A stretch of DNA of 64,000 nt, taken from the NCBI RefSeq assembly GCF_013386765.1, contig NZ_JACARE010000022.1:56825-120824 (forward strand), read 5' to 3'. The DNA comes from Pseudomonas yamanorum. Its GTDB lineage: Bacteria > Pseudomonadota > Gammaproteobacteria > Pseudomonadales > Pseudomonadaceae. Position 1 is the stretch's first letter, and every line of letters begins with the position of its first letter. Below are positions 33,169 to 42,248 of the stretch, in pieces. The translations under genes were made by a program, and so were the position numbers. The notes below the pieces were generated by a model that had not been told where the DNA came from, made no database searches, and saw only the letters and a program-made list of their open reading frames with translations.

Positions 33169-34554
33169 ATGTCGACAGTTGCAAGTGCCGCCCACCCCGC
33201 TGCCCTAACGGCCAGTGGCGCAGCGGATGAAAGCTTGGTAACCCCGCAAGGACGCCGGGAGTTGTATCGCGCCACCCTCGCCTGTTGGCTGGGCACGGCA
33301 ATGGAGTACGCGGATTTTGCCCTGTATGGCCTGGCGGCGGGCCTGATCTTCGGCGATGTGTTTTTCCCTAACGTGTCGCCGGCCATGGCGTTGCTTTCCA
33401 CCTTCGCCACCTGGTCGGTTGGGTTTGTGGCGCGGCCGATCGGTGCGCTGTTCTTCGGGTGGCTGGGTGATCGCAAGGGCCGCAAGGTGGTGATGGTCTC
33501 TACCGTCGTGTTGATGGGCGCATCCACCACCTTGATCGGCTTGATCCCCAGCTACGCATCGATCGGTATCTGGGCGCCGGCATGTCTGGTCCTGCTGCGT
33601 TTTACCCAGGGTTTTGGTGCGGGCGCCGAACTGGCTGCAGGCACAGTGATGCTGGGCGAGTTTGCACCTGCCAAGCAACGGGGCCTGGTGTCTTCAGTGA
33701 TTGCCTTGGGCTCCAACAGCGGGACGTTGCTGGCTTCATTGGTCTGGCTTGCCGTGGTGCAAATGGACCAACAGCAATTGCAGGAATGGGGGTGGCGCAT
33801 TCCGTTTCTGTGCAGCTCGCTGATTGCCCTGGCTGCCCTGTGGCTACGTCGCAACCTGCGGGAAACACCGGTGTTCGAACTTCGAAAGGCCGAACTGCAA
33901 GCCCAGCGCAGTAACGCCCTCACCACCGCTGCACAACCTGTTGGGTTCTGGAAAGGCAGCCGGGCATTTCTCACCATGGTCGGTTTGCGCATTGGCGAGA
34001 ACGGCCCTTCCTACCTGGCCCAGGGGTTTATCGTCGGCTATGTGGTGAAGGTGCTTGCGGTGGACAAGTCCGTCGCGACCCAATCGGTGTTGATCGCGTC
34101 GATACTCGGCTTTTTGATTATCCCCCTGGCGGGCTGGTTGTCTGACCGATTTGGCCGGCGCATTACCTACCGTTGGTTCTGCGGGCTGCTGATGCTGTAT
34201 GCGTTCCCGGCATTCATGCTACTCGACTCTCGCGACCCAGCCATTGTCATGGCCACCATCGTGGTCGGCATGGGCCTCGCCTCCCTCGGCATCTTTGGCG
34301 TACAGGCGGCCTGGAGCGTTGAAATATTCGGCGTAAAAAACCGCTACACCAAACTGGCCCTGGCCAAGGAGCTGGGTTCGATCCTCTCGGGTGGTACCGC
34401 GCCGCTGGTGGCTGCCGCGCTGCTGACCTGGACCGGTCACTGGTGGGCGATTGCCGGGTACTTTGTCGCTATGGCCGGGATCGGTTTTGTGACCACCTTT
34501 GTCGCTCCGGAAACCCGAGGGCGCGACCTTAACGCGCTGGAAGATGCCATCTAG
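33169..34554 (+). CDS. MFS transporter, metabolite:H+ symporter (MHS) type
   Basis: The ATG at 33169 follows TCAGGAG by 8 bp; a TTG directly before it is a minor alternative. The 461-residue protein has twelve helices and the MHS/ShiA/ProP family marks: 'LACWLGTAMEYADFALYGLAAGLIFGDVFFP', 'ARPIGALFFGWLGDRKGRK' and 'RFTQGFGAGAELAAGTVMLGEFAP'. It should import an organic solute with protons. The cluster (porin, LacI, nucleoside hydrolase) suggests a nucleoside or a related ribosyl compound rather than the dicarboxylates and shikimate used by other members. Confidence 0.9.
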   Translation: MSTVASAAHPAALTASGAADESLVTPQGRRELYRATLACWLGTAMEYADFALYGLAAGLIFGDVFFPNVSPAMALLSTFATWSVGFVARPIGALFFGWLGDRKGRKVVMVSTVVLMGASTTLIGLIPSYASIGIWAPACLVLLRFTQGFGAGAELAAGTVMLGEFAPAKQRGLVSSVIALGSNSGTLLASLVWLAVVQMDQQQLQEWGWRIPFLCSSLIALAALWLRRNLRETPVFELRKAELQAQRSNALTTAAQPVGFWKGSRAFLTMVGLRIGENGPSYLAQGFIVGYVVKVLAVDKSVATQSVLIASILGFLIIPLAGWLSDRFGRRITYRWFCGLLMLYAFPAFMLLDSRDPAIVMATIVVGMGLASLGIFGVQAAWSVEIFGVKNRYTKLALAKELGSILSGGTAPLVAAALLTWTGHWWAIAGYFVAMAGIGFVTTFVAPETRGRDLNALEDAI

Positions 34555-34671
34555 TTTCACCCCCCTGAAAAACCACTGACGCCTCGCAGAAAGGCGCAAA
34601 CCCGCACGACTGTTCAACCACAAGTCGGGCGAAGCCATGCCTGTAAATCGGCAATCCATAGGAGCATTGAC

Positions 34672-36006
34672 ATGAAACGGTCCACCCTCGCACTGGCAGT
34701 CACCACCACGATCCTGGCGCAACACGCGCTTGCTGCCGGCTTTATCGACGACAGTACTGCGTCGGTCAACGCACGCACGTTCTACCTTCGCAGTGATAAC
34801 CCCAACACACCGGGGGTTGACCAGAACGAACTGACCCAGGGCTTCAAGCTCGACTATCTGTCCGGGTTTACCCAAGGTACCGTCGGTTTCGGTCTCGACG
34901 TTCAAGCGCTGCAAGCGTTCAACCTTTCCGGTGGCACCCAGCACCCCAATGCCAGCACCTCGAACTCACTCGCACCGGTCAATTCCGACGGCACGCCGGT
35001 GGACAACTGGAGCCGTCTTGGGGCCAACGCCAAGCTGCGCGTGTCCAAGACCGAGTTCCACGCCGGCAGCGTGCTGTCGCCTAACCTGCCAATCCTGGTG
35101 GCCAACGATGGCCGCCTGCTGCCGCAAACCTTCGACGGCGTGACGGTGACCTCAAAAGACATCGACAACCTGACGATCAATGCCGGCCAACTCAGCCGCT
35201 CTACCGGGCGGGCGTCGTCCAACTCCACCGGCTTGGCCATCGCGGGTGGCAGCGAGGCCAGCAATTCATTCACCTATGCCGGCGCCGACTGGAAAATCAC
35301 CCCCACGACAACCCTGCAGTACTACCGTGCCGACCTGAAGGACTATTACACCCAGGACTTTTTTGGCCTGTTGAACACGACGCCCCTGGGTGAAAACTCA
35401 CGTTTTAAAACCGACCTGCGCTACTTCAACAGCAAATCCCAGGGTAAAAACGGCACCGCCGGTTACCTCTTCAACAATAACGGGGGTTATGCCAGCGAGC
35501 CGGGCAAAGTGGATAACACCACCTGGAGTGCGGCGTTCACCTACTACCTGGGCGGCCACGCCTTCATGCTCGGCCGCCAGCAGGTGTCCGATTCGGGCGG
35601 TACCGTGTACCTCAACCAGGGCAACATACTGGGCGGCGCCGGCAACAGCGAAGGCAACGGCGGCGCCAGTGTCTACCTGATCACCGACGTGATGGACAAC
35701 TCGTTCATCCGCGCTGGCGAAAACACCAACTTTGCCCAGTACTCCTATGACTTCGCAGCCCTGGGCGTGCCGGGTCTGTCGGCATCGGCCCTTTACCTGC
35801 ACGGCGACAATATCCGTGGGGCTGACGGTGGTTCCCGCTACTCCGAATGGGAACGTGACATGCGCATCGACTACGTCGTGCAGAGCGGCCCGTTGAAAGG
35901 GTTTGGCACCTCCCTGCGTGAAGGCAGCTTCCGCAGCGGCATCCCCAATGTTGGCGCGGTCGACCAGGCGCGTGTGATCTTCAGCTACACCTACGCGATC
36001 TTCTGA
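34672..36006 (+). CDS. OprD-family outer-membrane porin
   Basis: This 444-residue protein has a Sec signal ('MKRSTLALAVTTTILAQHALA') and the OprD/OccK start 'AGFIDDSTASVNARTFYLRSDN'. Alternating beta-strands follow ('LSGFTQGTVGFGLDVQAL', 'GANAKLRVSKTEFHAGS') and the protein ends in a terminal aromatic '...SYTYAIF', the usual beta-barrel assembly signal. It should admit the substrate of the cluster through the outer membrane. It lies 117 bp after the MFS gene and is likely co-expressed. Confidence 0.94.
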   Translation: MKRSTLALAVTTTILAQHALAAGFIDDSTASVNARTFYLRSDNPNTPGVDQNELTQGFKLDYLSGFTQGTVGFGLDVQALQAFNLSGGTQHPNASTSNSLAPVNSDGTPVDNWSRLGANAKLRVSKTEFHAGSVLSPNLPILVANDGRLLPQTFDGVTVTSKDIDNLTINAGQLSRSTGRASSNSTGLAIAGGSEASNSFTYAGADWKITPTTTLQYYRADLKDYYTQDFFGLLNTTPLGENSRFKTDLRYFNSKSQGKNGTAGYLFNNNGGYASEPGKVDNTTWSAAFTYYLGGHAFMLGRQQVSDSGGTVYLNQGNILGGAGNSEGNGGASVYLITDVMDNSFIRAGENTNFAQYSYDFAALGVPGLSASALYLHGDNIRGADGGSRYSEWERDMRIDYVVQSGPLKGFGTSLREGSFRSGIPNVGAVDQARVIFSYTYAIF

Positions 36007-36139
36007 TTTCGATTGAGTGAAGGGGCTACCGGTGGCGCCAGGGTCATCAAACTGCAATAAAACAGCCGTGATAATGTCGGATGTCACAAGGTGTTACCCC
36101 GTAGCCTTTTTTTTTAGCCCGAACATCTACGCGAGTAGA
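36007..36139 (+). promoter_or_regulatory. LacI operator and promoter region before the LacI gene
   Basis: TCTACGCGAGTAGA at 36126-36139 is the second copy of the cluster's operator with one mismatch to perfect symmetry. Just upstream, GTAGCC runs into nine T residues (36109-36117 region), with GGCTAC about 70 bp earlier, which could form a long-armed terminator for the porin gene. The operator placement implies autoregulation. Confidence 0.65.
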
Positions 36140-36183
36140 CCCCGCCCAGGGCGTCTACCTTTCCAGAAAAATGGCAGGTCGTT

Positions 36184-37212
36184 TTGACAAAACAGTATCC
36201 CACCCGCGCCACCCGCGACGATGTGGCCCGCGAAGCCGGTACGTCAGTCGCGGTGGTCAGTTACGTCATCAATGACGGCCCCCGGCCCGTCGCCAAGGCC
36301 ACTCGCCAGCGCGTACTGGACGCCATCAAACACACCGGCTACCGACCCAACGGTGTCGCCCAGGCACTGGCCTCGGGCAAGACCAAAACCTACGGGCTGG
36401 TGGTGCCGAACATTTCCAATACCTTCATCGCGTCTTTTGCCCATGCCCTGCAACAGGAGGCGCTGGATAACGGCCTGGTGATCCTGCTGGGGGATTCCGG
36501 CGACTGCCGCAAACGCGAGCTGAATCTGATCAACACCCTGTTGAGCCAACGGGTAGACGGTCTGTTCTATACCAGCGTCGACCGCCACCCGCACATCGAG
36601 CTGATCCAGGCCAGCGGCACACCCTTTGTGATGCTCGACCGAGTCACGCCCAGTATCCCCGTCAATATGCTTCGGGTGGATGAGCGCGGCGCGGCACATC
36701 AAGTCACCGCGCATCTGCTGAGCCATGGTTACCGTGAGGTTGGCATCATTTGTGGCCCGCCGGAAATGCTCAACGCCCAGGACCGCTTGAACGGCTGGCG
36801 TGACGCGCTGGCTGACCGTGGCCTCGAAGAACATCCTGAGTGGGTTGTTGGCGCCAGTTACACACGCAAAGGCGGATACGAGGCGACACAACAGCTGCTG
36901 GCCGATGGTCGCGCGCCCCGCGCCCTGTTCTGCTCCAACGAAGCCCAAGCCATCGGCTGCATGCGTGCGCTGTCGGAACGCGGGATAAAGGTCCCGGAAC
37001 AGGTGGCCCTGGTGTGCTTCAACGGCACTGAAGAGTCGGCGTTCTATGCGCCCTCCCTGACCACGGTCTGCCAGCCTGTGCGGGAAATGGCCAAGGCAGC
37101 CATCGCGATGCTGCTGGCCTGGAATGGCGAAGTGCAGTTGCAAGAGTTTTCTCACCGCCTCGTGATTGGTGAGTCCTGCGGATGCGGCGCTGTGCAAACA
37201 CCGCGAGTCTAA
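36184..37212 (+). CDS. LacI-family regulator of the nucleoside cluster
   Basis: No ATG fits; a TTG at 36184, 5 bp after GGCAGG, gives 342 residues with the DNA-binding helix at the usual place ('RATRDDVAREAGTSVAVVSYVINDG'). The hinge 'GVAQALASGKT' and the periplasmic-binding-like core ('YGLVVPNISNTFIASFAHALQQEA', 'LVCFNGTEESAFYAPSLTTV') follow. It ends in 'GESCGC', typical of the PurR/RbsR branch. It should bind the TCTACGCGNGTAGA sites at 33.09 and 36.13 kb. The effector may be a nucleoside or ribose. Confidence 0.9.
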   Translation: MTKQYPTRATRDDVAREAGTSVAVVSYVINDGPRPVAKATRQRVLDAIKHTGYRPNGVAQALASGKTKTYGLVVPNISNTFIASFAHALQQEALDNGLVILLGDSGDCRKRELNLINTLLSQRVDGLFYTSVDRHPHIELIQASGTPFVMLDRVTPSIPVNMLRVDERGAAHQVTAHLLSHGYREVGIICGPPEMLNAQDRLNGWRDALADRGLEEHPEWVVGASYTRKGGYEATQQLLADGRAPRALFCSNEAQAIGCMRALSERGIKVPEQVALVCFNGTEESAFYAPSLTTVCQPVREMAKAAIAMLLAWNGEVQLQEFSHRLVIGESCGCGAVQTPRV

Positions 37213-37226
37213 AAAAAGAAGGTGAA

Positions 37227-38231
37227 ATGAAACGCTTAATTATTGATTGCGATCCCGGAAACGGGATTGCAGGGGCAAATGTTGACGACGGTCTGGCATT
37301 GGCGCTGGCACTCTCTGCGCCCGAACTCTCGCTTGAACTGGTCACCACCGTCGCGGGCAACACGCCCAGCGCAGTGGGTTACAACGTCGCCAAAGACCTG
37401 ATGGCCCGAGCCGGCCGTACGCTGCCGGTGGTCAGGGGCAGCACCCAGGCACTGGAGGAACCCGGCGGCCCCTGGCGCGATGCGCTGGACAACACCGTAC
37501 ACAAGCGCCAACTCGCGCATTTATGGAACGCTGTGCGCCCTCCCCTGGATTTCGAGGCCCCTCCGCAAGAAGCGGCCGACGCCATAGGCCAGTTGATTTG
37601 CGCGAATCCCGGGGAAATCACCCTGGTGGCAATCGGGCCGCTGACCAACGTGGCGCTGGCGCTTGAACGCTACCCCGACATGATCAAGGCGGTGAAGGAA
37701 ATCATAATCATGGGAGGCGTTTTTGCCCTGGATGACTTCATCAAGGACACCAACTTCGGCTTCGACCCGGAAGCGGCGGACCGGGTGCTCAGCAGCGGTG
37801 CGAACATCACCCTGGTGCCCCTGGATGTCACCACGCAAACCTTGATGACGCACCAGGACCTGGACCGTATCCAGCAACTCGATACGCCCCTCGCCGATTT
37901 TATCTGTGAGACGTTCAGGCCCTGGATCGACTATTCAATGGCCACTCGCAGCCTGGCCGGTTGCTGGATCCATGACGCCCTGGTGATTGCCCGGTTGCTG
38001 GACCCGCGCGTCGCCACCGCCACGCAGTACTACACGGAGGTGGAACTGCGCGCCGGCCGAACGCGAGGCAAAACCTGGCGCTACAAGCAGCCCCTGCGGC
38101 TGGACGTTGCCATCCCGCCAGCCACCAGCGGCCTGGTTAACGTATTGCAGAGCGTGGATAACCCGTTGTTGCTGGAGATCATCGAAAAGTACTTGTCGAT
38201 GGTCCCCCTCAAATCATCGGCGAGCTGCTGA
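37227..38231 (+). CDS. Nucleoside hydrolase (IUNH superfamily)
   Basis: Start ATG 37227 follows AGAAGG by about 6 bp. The 334-residue enzyme carries the metal- and ribose-binding N-terminal aspartates ('IIDCDPG', then D20-D21 in 'NVDDGLAL'), the strand 'GEITLVAIGPLTNVALAL', 'EIIIMGGVF', 'NFGFDPEAADRVL' and a conserved histidine region 'CWIHDALVIARLL'. The N-terminal signature has a few extra residues (G-N-G-I-A-G-A-N) compared with the common D-x-D-P-G-x-D-D, which may mark a distinct subgroup. It splits ribonucleosides into base and ribose in the cytoplasm. Confidence 0.92.
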   Translation: MKRLIIDCDPGNGIAGANVDDGLALALALSAPELSLELVTTVAGNTPSAVGYNVAKDLMARAGRTLPVVRGSTQALEEPGGPWRDALDNTVHKRQLAHLWNAVRPPLDFEAPPQEAADAIGQLICANPGEITLVAIGPLTNVALALERYPDMIKAVKEIIIMGGVFALDDFIKDTNFGFDPEAADRVLSSGANITLVPLDVTTQTLMTHQDLDRIQQLDTPLADFICETFRPWIDYSMATRSLAGCWIHDALVIARLLDPRVATATQYYTEVELRAGRTRGKTWRYKQPLRLDVAIPPATSGLVNVLQSVDNPLLLEIIEKYLSMVPLKSSASC

Positions 38232-40275
38232 CCACCCGCAGTGCCAACCCTTCATACGCATCCAGCGTAATGGTGAAATCCCCCTCGGCGGTCAAATCAC
38301 CTTCTACCCGCTCGTTGATGATGTCCACCACCGGCCCGGGCGCAATGTCGGGCAGGTGCAGGGTTTCGGTGATGGGCGTGGAGCCGAAGTTCAGCGCGGT
38401 GATCTGGGTGCCTTTGCCCGCCGGCAACTCGTGCACCATGATCAGCAGCCCCGGGTGCTGCACGTCCGGCACCAGGATCTGGCGGCTGGCGGCGATATCG
38501 TAGGCGCGGCGCACGGCGAGGATTCTTTGCAACTGTGAAGCAAACGAATCCGGGTCGGCCAGTTGGCTGATCAAGCTGCCATACAAGGTTTTCGGGCGTG
38601 GCATCTGCCCGGCGGACTGCGGCGCATCCGGGTTCAGGTCCACCAGGTCGTAGGCGCCGCGATGGATCCAGCGGGTGTCGCCATCGAGCATCAAATGGGC
38701 GACCTCCTCCGCGGCCAACGGCAGTGCGCCTACCAGGTCCCAACCGGAAAGTGCGAATACCCCAGGCTGCATGGCGTTGTACATCACCAGCAGCAGGTGA
38801 ATCTGGCGTATCTGCTGGATATCCGCCGGGGTGATCGCCTCCAGGTCGCGAATCCCCAGCGCCGCCGTGATGATGCTGGCGGTGGTGCAAGACACGCCAT
38901 TGGTCACGAACTTCAGGTTATAGGGTGCGTGCTCGCCCGCCAGGCGTTCGTACATCTGCTCGCGTATATGTTCGCGCAGGATGCCGCCGGGGAACGTCTG
39001 CCCCTGGTACAGGTAAGTGTCGTGGGCGTGCAGGGTCCAGAAATGCACCAGTTCGAGGGTCAGCTCGTCATGGTTCTGCAGCGCGTGGATCAGTGAGCCC
39101 GGGTCGATGCCGAGGGTGTGCATCTCCCGCAGCATCAGGCGCAGGAATTCGGTATCGCCCATCAGCAACGCATGCTGGTAGGCCGGGCGCGTGATGAAGT
39201 CATAGGACAGGTCGGCGCCGCCGTGGGACATGGCGGCAATGTCGTCCACCGTCAGGTTCAGTTCCTGGAAGCTGAAGCCGCCGGCCTTGCGAATCGCGCC
39301 GCCCAGCAGCTGGTTGCCAGTAATGGAGAGCGGGTGGCTTTCAGACCAGGCGTTACCCTCAAGCTTGCGTTCCACGCCGAGGAAGCCGTTGGCGTCCAGG
39401 CGCAGGATTTTTGCGCCCATTACGTCGATGGCGTGCAGGGCGTCACCGATGATCATTTGCTGCGCGGCGAAGGTCGGGTCCAGCCAGTTCAGCGACGGTT
39501 GCCCTTCCTTGAAGTAATGCAGGTACACCCAGCGCCGGGGCTTGCCATCCACGCCGATGACCACATCGGTGGCGCTCCAGTCGGTTTCCTTGACCCCAGG
39601 CTCGAAGAAAATCACCCGTTGCAGCTGGCCGACGATGTAGTGCTTGTCTCTCAGGGCGTCGACCTGCTGCGGGCTGAGGTTTTGCGCGTCGCGGCCCTCG
39701 CTGATCTCGGGCAGCAGTGGCCAGTCTTCCTCGCGGATTTCCACCATGTGGTAGAGCCCGGGGTAGTCCTCGTAGGCCATCTCCGCCAGGCGGAAGTCCG
39801 CGCCTTTGCCGGTGTGGGACGGGATCACGTCGTCGATGATCACCGCGTTGTGCGCGGCGGCCATGCGGGCCAGGGATTGAAGTTGGGCTTCGGTGCCCAG
39901 TTGCGGGTCGATGTCGAAGCTGATGCGGTCAAAATTGCCGTCAATCGTCGGGGTGTGTTCGGTGCCCGAAAGGCCGCCCGAGCGTTTAAGCGGGCCGTTA
40001 TGAATGCCCTGGATGCCGATTTTCGACAGGGCGTGCCACAAGGTTTCATCCCCCAGGGCCTCCAGCACACTGCCGTTTTCGCGTGTAACGATGGACGCCG
40101 GGTACGCGGTGAACCACACCGAGGCCAGGGCTGAAGCATCACGGGGCCGGGTATGCGCATACGGCTGCTGCCACAACCGGCCTTGCCCCGAATAGAGTTT
40201 GGCCCGCTGTTTTGCGGCATGCAGCATCGATTGTTCCACCAGCCAGGCCACATGATTCTTCTCGGCATCTGTCAT
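38209..40275 (-). CDS. treS: Trehalose synthase (maltose alpha-D-glucosyltransferase), single-domain form
   Basis: The 688-residue GH13-family enzyme closely resembles, from memory, the roughly 689-residue TreS described from Pseudomonas stutzeri: 'LVEQSMLHAAKQRAKLYSGQGRLWQQPYA', 'PTIDGNFDRISFDIDP', 'IIDDVIPSHTGKGADFRLAEM', 'LRLDANGFLGVER' with the nucleophile aspartate, and 'ALQNHDELTLELVHF' with the conserved H-D pair. It interconverts maltose and trehalose by intramolecular rearrangement in the cytoplasm. No fused or adjacent maltokinase or glgE is seen. Its 3' end overlaps that of the nucleoside hydrolase gene by 23 bp. Confidence 0.93.
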   Translation of the reverse strand: MTDAEKNHVAWLVEQSMLHAAKQRAKLYSGQGRLWQQPYAHTRPRDASALASVWFTAYPASIVTRENGSVLEALGDETLWHALSKIGIQGIHNGPLKRSGGLSGTEHTPTIDGNFDRISFDIDPQLGTEAQLQSLARMAAAHNAVIIDDVIPSHTGKGADFRLAEMAYEDYPGLYHMVEIREEDWPLLPEISEGRDAQNLSPQQVDALRDKHYIVGQLQRVIFFEPGVKETDWSATDVVIGVDGKPRRWVYLHYFKEGQPSLNWLDPTFAAQQMIIGDALHAIDVMGAKILRLDANGFLGVERKLEGNAWSESHPLSITGNQLLGGAIRKAGGFSFQELNLTVDDIAAMSHGGADLSYDFITRPAYQHALLMGDTEFLRLMLREMHTLGIDPGSLIHALQNHDELTLELVHFWTLHAHDTYLYQGQTFPGGILREHIREQMYERLAGEHAPYNLKFVTNGVSCTTASIITAALGIRDLEAITPADIQQIRQIHLLLVMYNAMQPGVFALSGWDLVGALPLAAEEVAHLMLDGDTRWIHRGAYDLVDLNPDAPQSAGQMPRPKTLYGSLISQLADPDSFASQLQRILAVRRAYDIAASRQILVPDVQHPGLLIMVHELPAGKGTQITALNFGSTPITETLHLPDIAPGPVVDIINERVEGDLTAEGDFTITLDAYEGLALRVVSSSPMI

Positions 40276-40408
40276 AAATCGATCACCTGCGGTCGTGAAG
40301 TATTCGGTTGCGGTGCTTGCATCGGCGCACCGTTGGTTATTGTATGAGGCCCTGAGCGGCCATTCGTTGCATTGGCCCTCCCCCCATGATCCAGACCGAG
40401 GGCTGCAC

Positions 40409-41314
40409 TTGGACTATTTCGCAGCGTTGACCGCCTTTGTCGAAGCCGCCGAGGGCAATAACTTCTCCCGTGCCGCCGACCGGCTGGGCATCAAGGCTTC
40501 TACCGTTTCACGCTACGTGAAAGACCTGGAGCAGGACCTGGGCATCGCCCTGTTCAACCGCTCGACCCGCACCCTGCACCTGACCGAGGGCGGCCAGACC
40601 TTCCTGACCCACGCACGCCGTGTGCTGGACGAGCTGGAGCAGGCCAAGGCCGCCACCTCCGCGCTTAATGAACATCCCCGCGGCGTGCTCAAGCTCAACC
40701 TCCCGCCCGCCTTTGCCCGCCACCATGTGCTGCCCACCTTGAACGCATTCCTGGCCCGCTACCCGCAGATCAAGCTGGAACTGGTGCTGGATGACCGCCA
40801 CGTCAACCTGATCCACGCCGGCGCGGACCTGGCGATCCGGATAGGCACCCTCGCGGATTCCACGTTGAAGGCGCGCAAGATTTGCGATGAACACTACCGG
40901 CTGGTGGCCAGCCCGGGGTTTTGCCGGGAGCACCCGGCACCGTCCAGACCTGCCGACCTGGCGGCACTGCCCGGGATTCTGGGGGCGGCTGAGATTGCTT
41001 TCGCCAATGGGCATGAAGTGTCGCCGCTGGTGCATAAAGACTGCCTCCGGATCAACGACCTGGACGCGCAGATGATCGCCGTACAGCAAGGCCTGGGGTT
41101 TGCCTTGCTGCCCGACTGGCTGGTAGCCAAGCGCATTGACGCCGGCGAGCTGGTGGTGTGGTTGCCTGAGTGGAGTATCCGCATCGCCGGCCGCGAATCG
41201 GCGGTGTGGTTCGTCTATCCACCCAAGCGCATCGTGTCTTCCAAGGTGCGGTGCTTCATCGACTTTATCGTTGAGCAACTCGGCGAAACACCGCACTGGA
41301 AGCGTGTCAGCTGA
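40409..41314 (+). CDS. LysR-family transcriptional regulator
   Basis: The best start is TTG at 40409, 6-7 bp after GAGGG, giving 301 residues that begin directly at the winged helix ('DYFAALTAFVEAAEGNNFSRAADRLGIKASTVSRYVKDLE'). An ATG at 40295 would add 38 residues of no LysR character. The effector domain follows ('GVLKLNLPPAFARHHVLPTLNAFLARYPQIKLELVLDD'), of the PA0477/CrgA-like group. It is divergent from treS and convergent with the bicupin gene, overlapping it by 8 bp. Targets are unknown. Confidence 0.88.
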   Translation: MDYFAALTAFVEAAEGNNFSRAADRLGIKASTVSRYVKDLEQDLGIALFNRSTRTLHLTEGGQTFLTHARRVLDELEQAKAATSALNEHPRGVLKLNLPPAFARHHVLPTLNAFLARYPQIKLELVLDDRHVNLIHAGADLAIRIGTLADSTLKARKICDEHYRLVASPGFCREHPAPSRPADLAALPGILGAAEIAFANGHEVSPLVHKDCLRINDLDAQMIAVQQGLGFALLPDWLVAKRIDAGELVVWLPEWSIRIAGRESAVWFVYPPKRIVSSKVRCFIDFIVEQLGETPHWKRVS

Positions 41315-42248
41315 AGCGAATATCCAGCGAGCGCAGGTAGGTTTGCAGCCCGGCGTCCTGGATCGGAATCAGGAACGCCTCGGTGTCGGACTCGTTGAAA
41401 TGGGCATGCCAGTAACCCGGCGGTGTTACAAACGCGAGCCCCGGCGACCAGTCGACCCGCACCGGGTTGCGGATTTGCCCGTCGGCGTCCAGCTCGGTGC
41501 CCACCAGCGAGTAGCAGCCCTTTGGGCAATCGATGATGAAATCCAGCGCAATCGACTGGTGCCGATGGGGCTTTTGAATGGACCCTGCAGGCAGGATCCC
41601 GTACATCGCCCATAGCACATGCGTCACGGTGCGGGTTTGCGGGAAATGCCGATTGCCCAGCAGGATGCTGATGCGGCTGCGGTCCTGGGCGCGGGGATCA
41701 TCGGCGGCCTCACGCAGCTTGGCGTTGGCCAGTTCTGCAGGGTACAGCGTGGGCGCGAAGCGATCGGTAGTGCGGGCCACGCCCAGATAGCGCAACAGCG
41801 GTTCGTCATGCACGTAGTACAGGCGCGCATCCTCTGTTGCGCTGAAGTGCGCCGGCTGCAGGCCCGGCAGCGCAAGGAAGCAGCCCTTGGACCATTCGAT
41901 CCGATGCTCACCCTGAACCACACTGCCCTGCCCCGCGATCACATAAAACACTTGTGAGGTGGCGTTGGGTTGCAGTTCCAGTGTGTCGCCGGCGTTCAAG
42001 CGAATGAAGTTCGCACACAGCCCCGGGCCGGTGGCCGGGCCTTCGCAGCCCAGTGCCTCGCTGAGGTCCAGCGGCACAACCCGGGACGGGCCACCGTCGT
42101 ACAGCGAGGCCGGGAAGCTGTGATAAGGAATGCGGGTGATCAGGTTGGCACTGATGGGGTTGGCGGCCTTGCTGTACTCGAAGTACTCGGCGTCGAGCAG
42201 GTGCGGCGGCTGGGTGTCGGTCAGGTCAGGCTTGAATTCACGGTTCAT
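41307..42248 (-). CDS. Bicupin protein, gentisate-dioxygenase-like
   Basis: ATG at 42248 follows GAGG by 8 bp in the cluster of possible starts GTG-ATG-ATA-ATG. The 313-residue product has two cupin barrels. The first is 'LNAGDTLELQPNATSQVFYVIAGQGSVVQGEHRIEWSKGCFLALPG' (about residues 90-140) and lacks the usual metal-binding histidines. The second has 'KPHRHQSIALDFI' and 'GYWHAHFNESDTEAF', whose histidines (H-x-H and H-x-H) could hold iron. It resembles ring-cleaving bicupin dioxygenases (gentisate or 1-hydroxy-2-naphthoate) but is shorter. A function in aromatic or other small-molecule oxidation is inferred, not shown. Confidence 0.75.
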   Translation of the reverse strand: MNREFKPDLTDTQPPHLLDAEYFEYSKAANPISANLITRIPYHSFPASLYDGGPSRVVPLDLSEALGCEGPATGPGLCANFIRLNAGDTLELQPNATSQVFYVIAGQGSVVQGEHRIEWSKGCFLALPGLQPAHFSATEDARLYYVHDEPLLRYLGVARTTDRFAPTLYPAELANAKLREAADDPRAQDRSRISILLGNRHFPQTRTVTHVLWAMYGILPAGSIQKPHRHQSIALDFIIDCPKGCYSLVGTELDADGQIRNPVRVDWSPGLAFVTPPGYWHAHFNESDTEAFLIPIQDAGLQTYLRSLDIRFS

